From assembly GCF_030913705.1 (NCBI RefSeq), contig NZ_CP133190.1, forward strand, positions 5,667,501-5,731,500: DNA of 64,000 nt, read 5' to 3'. The DNA comes from Anaerocolumna sp. MB42-C2. Lineage in GTDB: Bacteria; Bacillota; Clostridia; Lachnospirales; Lachnospiraceae. The notes beneath the pieces were generated by a model. That model did not search any database and had not been told where the DNA came from. It saw nothing but the letters and a program-made list of their open reading frames with translations. The translations under genes were made by a program, and so were the position numbers. Positions 61,776 through 64,000 of the stretch are shown here, in pieces. Position 1 is the first letter of the stretch. Every line of letters begins with the position of its first letter.

Positions 61776-61894
61776 CGCAAATTAAAGAATGCAAATTTTC
61801 GTTTCATAGCTAAAGTTGCCCTTGGGCAAGATTCGGCTCTGAAATTCTATGAATTGCATGACATATAGTTATAATATGTGAGTTTCACAATTAC
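61776..61894 (+). repeat. Palindromic intergenic repeat, copy 3 (left arm eroded)
   Basis: Same orientation as copy 2. The right arm is well kept (GGCTCTGAAATT, AATTGCATGACATATAG, GTTTCACAATTACC ending 61894), the tip is TTGCCC-TT-GGGCAA, and the left arm is shortened and degenerate. It ends 34 bases before thpR, the same distance as copy 1 to its gene. Confidence 0.65.
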
Positions 61895-61928
61895 CTGGAA
61901 TTATTTAATAAAAAGGAGGTTTGACGGG

Positions 61929-62489
61929 ATGAAAGAGTTATTAAGGCTTTTTATAGCGATTAATTTTTCGGAGGATATAAAGTCAAATTTATTTCACTTA
62001 ACGGAGGTTCTTAAAAAAAATTCTTCCGGAGGACATTTTACTGCCAGAGAGAATTTTCATCTGACCCTTGCTTTTATCGGAGAAACAAAAGATAGAGAGC
62101 AGGTAATACAGGCAATTGATAATGCGGTGGATAAAGGAAGAATCAGTGAGTTTTTGCTGAAATTTGGTGGTTTTGGCAGATTTAAAGGCAGGGATGGAGA
62201 TATCTTTTGGGTGGGAGTTGAAAAGAATCCGATATTAACGGAGCTAAATAATGAACTTGTCAGAGCACTTAAGACATTTGAATTTAAAGTTGATGATAAA
62301 GAATTCAAACCCCACCTTACCCTGGGAAGAGGGATAAAACTGAAAAACGGATATATTGCCAAAGATTTTGAACAGATTATTCCTCTTATGTCTATGGAAG
62401 TAAAGGAAATCAAGTTAATGAAATCAGAACGGATGAATGGCAGATTAGTGTACACTGAGATATACAATAAAAGTTTGTTAGTAATATAA
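61929..62489 (+). CDS. thpR: RNA 2',3'-cyclic phosphodiesterase (2H family)
   Basis: About 186 residues from ATG 61929 behind AAAAAGGAGG. The two HxTx motifs of the 2H phosphoesterases are His44-Leu-Thr46 (NFHLTLAF) and His129-Leu-Thr131 (PHLTLGRG). It opens 2',3'-cyclic phosphates on RNA ends; the physiological role in bacteria is unclear. Confidence 0.92.
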   Translation: MKELLRLFIAINFSEDIKSNLFHLTEVLKKNSSGGHFTARENFHLTLAFIGETKDREQVIQAIDNAVDKGRISEFLLKFGGFGRFKGRDGDIFWVGVEKNPILTELNNELVRALKTFEFKVDDKEFKPHLTLGRGIKLKNGYIAKDFEQIIPLMSMEVKEIKLMKSERMNGRLVYTEIYNKSLLVI

Positions 62490-62599
62490 TGTGATTCGAG
62501 CATCAAAAGCAATTTTTATATTATGGTTTCGTCAATTTGCACAATTAATGTTTTGATTGCGTGACGCAGAATATAGTTCATTCGTAACACGCTCTCGAT

Positions 62600-62666
62600 T
62601 GTATGAAGTACGTAGTGGTACATAAGGCCCTAAAATACAGGACCTAAGTACCAACGACTTCATACA
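62600..62666. other. Long hairpin between convergent genes
   Basis: TGTATGAAGT (62600-62609) pairs with ACTTCATACA (62657-62666); inside, TGGTAC pairs with GTACCA, and AGGCCCT roughly with AGGACCT. No T tracts flank it. It lies between thpR and the convergent exporter permease and may be a bidirectional terminator or a small mobile palindrome. Confidence 0.45.
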
Positions 62667-62677
62667 GTTACTCATTT

Positions 62678-63922
62678 TTAAGCAACCTGATGTTTACAAT
62701 AAGTGTGTATCGCAAGGAAAAGAAACAAAGGGATCTCGATCAATGTTGCCGTTATTATGACGTAAGGAGACCAAATGCTTAATTTACCGATATACAGAAA
62801 ATTAAAGCCTGTCAGCTGGTAAAGCAAGCTGTTCTGCATACCGATTCCCGCGGATGGTAAAATGAAACTAAGCCAACCGGCACCAGACGAATACGTAAAG
62901 ATTGGGAGCAGACACATAAATACTGCTATAAGGATAACGGAAACTGAATCCTTGCATTTGGCTGATAGAAACAAAGTAAAACTGATGGTTGCCAGTAAGG
63001 AAAGAAGTCCTCCGGCTGCCAGGATAATCTGAAGCTGTCCTAAATTAATGGCGGGCAGGCTGATTACGGAAAATAACATTTGCATCGATGTTTTCATACA
63101 TTCCGGTCCGAATGCAAGGTTTGAGATTATCAAGTGCAGCGAGATGCAAAAAATGAAAGCAGTTGAAAAAACAGTTAATGCGGCAAGTATCTTCACCATT
63201 GCCAATCGGGAAGTTCCATTTTTGGTACAACGTAAGATACTGTCCGAACCTGTTTGATATTCATTGGAAAACGTAGGAGTGACAGCCGTTGTACAAAGAA
63301 TTACAAGTATAAATATATAAAGCACGATGTAATCAAAAGCATCTCTCGAATAACCGGTATAAAGTTGAAATGGTGTTTTTACCGCACTGTATTTATGCAG
63401 GGTTTGTTTCTGTGCTGTCGGGTGCTCTTTCTGTTCCATCTCCATGATACTTTTAAGGTGCTGTGATGTTTGCTCATAAAAGCTGTCTAATTTATCTGGA
63501 GATAGATTCATTAAACTTGTTGCCTGACCGGTTTTAGGGTCAGAGAATGCTTCAGGTAATTTTCCTAAAAGCGATTCAACCGGAAATACCTTTTTCATAT
63601 AAAGGTCAACCGGGAAGTCACCGCTATCAATGCTTTCCTCACCATACTGTGAAACTGCGCTTTGATAGATGGATAAAGCACTTTTAAGCTTTTTGGGGGT
63701 AACTTCTCCGTTATTGGCGGAGCGAAGCGATTTTTTATAAGCTATCGCCTTCAGTCCGTTGAGTTCAGACACTTTATGTCCGTCTTTGTCATATTGATTG
63801 ATATCCTCATACATAACAGGAAGCCAAGCCATTACCACAGACATAAAAAGAGCAATAAGCAATAAAATAATAGAACGACGTGATTTTAGCACGCGTTTTA
63901 ATTCAAGGCCATAAAGTCGCAT
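62678..63922 (-). CDS. ABC-2 type exporter permease
   Basis: A 414-residue membrane protein on the minus strand. One N-terminal helix (RRSIILLLIALFMSVVMAWL), then a large extracytoplasmic region of about 150 residues, then five or six helices, as in ABC-2 permeases of the bacteriocin/lantibiotic or Na+-export type. It starts four bases after the stop of an ABC ATPase gene, with AGGAGGG near its start. The exported substrate is unknown. Confidence 0.8.
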   Translation of the reverse strand: MRLYGLELKRVLKSRRSIILLLIALFMSVVMAWLPVMYEDINQYDKDGHKVSELNGLKAIAYKKSLRSANNGEVTPKKLKSALSIYQSAVSQYGEESIDSGDFPVDLYMKKVFPVESLLGKLPEAFSDPKTGQATSLMNLSPDKLDSFYEQTSQHLKSIMEMEQKEHPTAQKQTLHKYSAVKTPFQLYTGYSRDAFDYIVLYIFILVILCTTAVTPTFSNEYQTGSDSILRCTKNGTSRLAMVKILAALTVFSTAFIFCISLHLIISNLAFGPECMKTSMQMLFSVISLPAINLGQLQIILAAGGLLSLLATISFTLFLSAKCKDSVSVILIAVFMCLLPIFTYSSGAGWLSFILPSAGIGMQNSLLYQLTGFNFLYIGKLSIWSPYVIITATLIEIPLFLFLAIHTYCKHQVA

Positions 63923-63925
63923 AAA

Positions 63926-64000
63926 TTATTTTCCCTCCTCATTAAGTCCCTCTTGTGGGAACAACCATAAATATAAATCCTCCAAACGAGGCGGTGCCAT
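63926..64000 (-). CDS. ABC transporter ATP-binding protein, C-terminal end only
   Basis: The final 24 codons are visible (PPRLEDLYLWLFPQEG near the end), running off the window edge; the sequence PPRLEDLYLWLF matches the C-terminus of exporter ATPases, which usually read PSLEDVFLxL. It overlaps the same operon as the permease at 62678-63922, lying upstream of it on the minus strand. Confidence 0.7.
   Translation of the reverse strand: MAPPRLEDLYLWLFPQEGLNEEGK

Noticed and set aside
62057..62512. Minus-strand 151-codon frame over thpR
   Set aside because: The plus strand encodes both HxTx motifs of thpR; the antisense frame shows no family features.

Overview
The window looks like chromosome of a low-GC, anaerobic, saccharolytic Firmicute, most likely a Lachnospiraceae relative of Lachnoclostridium/Anaerocolumna. 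Grounds: AT-rich sequence with strong AGGAGG-type ribosome sites and many TTG/GTG starts; a split (two-subunit) transketolase; many CUT1 sugar-type ABC transporters and a GH94 phosphorylase; a class III (glycyl-radical) ribonucleotide reductase; hybrid cluster protein; no respiratory genes. The assignment is inference from gene content; no 16S or marker search was possible.

Layout. 1-7406: end of a sugar ABC permease, a GH43 beta-xylosidase, a GntR regulator, then transketolase N and C halves, a tartronate-semialdehyde-reductase-like enzyme and an SDR dehydrogenase. 7746-8871: a VOC-fold protein and an unknown small membrane protein. 9063-15697: complete F1Fo ATP synthase operon atpB-E-E-F-H-A-G-D-C with two almost identical c-subunit genes. 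15982-21877: ABC transporter (ATPase, two permeases, lipoprotein) and a phosphodiesterase/phosphatase, resembling a phosphorylated-glycerol uptake system. 22097-25266: TetR regulator plus rifampicin-phosphotransferase-like enzyme, with different base composition. 25395-28100: LysR regulator divergent from a sirohaem nitrite/sulfite reductase. 28147-32451: MATE exporter, amino-acid permease and two unknowns. 32583-35800: ppx-ppk polyphosphate pair. 36029-43333: GH94 phosphorylase, cupin, AraC regulator and a sugar isomerase/oxidoreductase/isomerase cluster. 44128-47640: small unknowns, a TPR lipoprotein, HflX. 48106-52188: nrdD, thyA, folA (dNTP supply). 52251-54692: Crp/Fnr-type regulator and hcp. 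55034-62489: CFA synthase, DegV, IlvE, a KimA-like potassium importer, MgtC, ThpR. 62678-64000 (minus): an ABC exporter.

Regulatory and non-coding structure is the richest part of the window. Two related, pseudoknot-capable RNA candidates lie in the transketolase operon (4201-4306 and 5278-5424). Three copies plus a fragment of a roughly 140-bp palindromic repeat sit just upstream of genes. Pho-box-like 11-bp-periodic TTAACA repeats precede ppx-ppk and, less perfectly, the ABC/phosphodiesterase operon, suggesting one phosphate-starvation regulon. A pair of NrdR boxes spaced 31 bp precedes nrdD, an HcpR/FNR-type palindrome precedes hcp, and twin palindromic operators overlap the tetR promoter. 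No tRNA, rRNA, CRISPR array or intact insertion sequence was seen.
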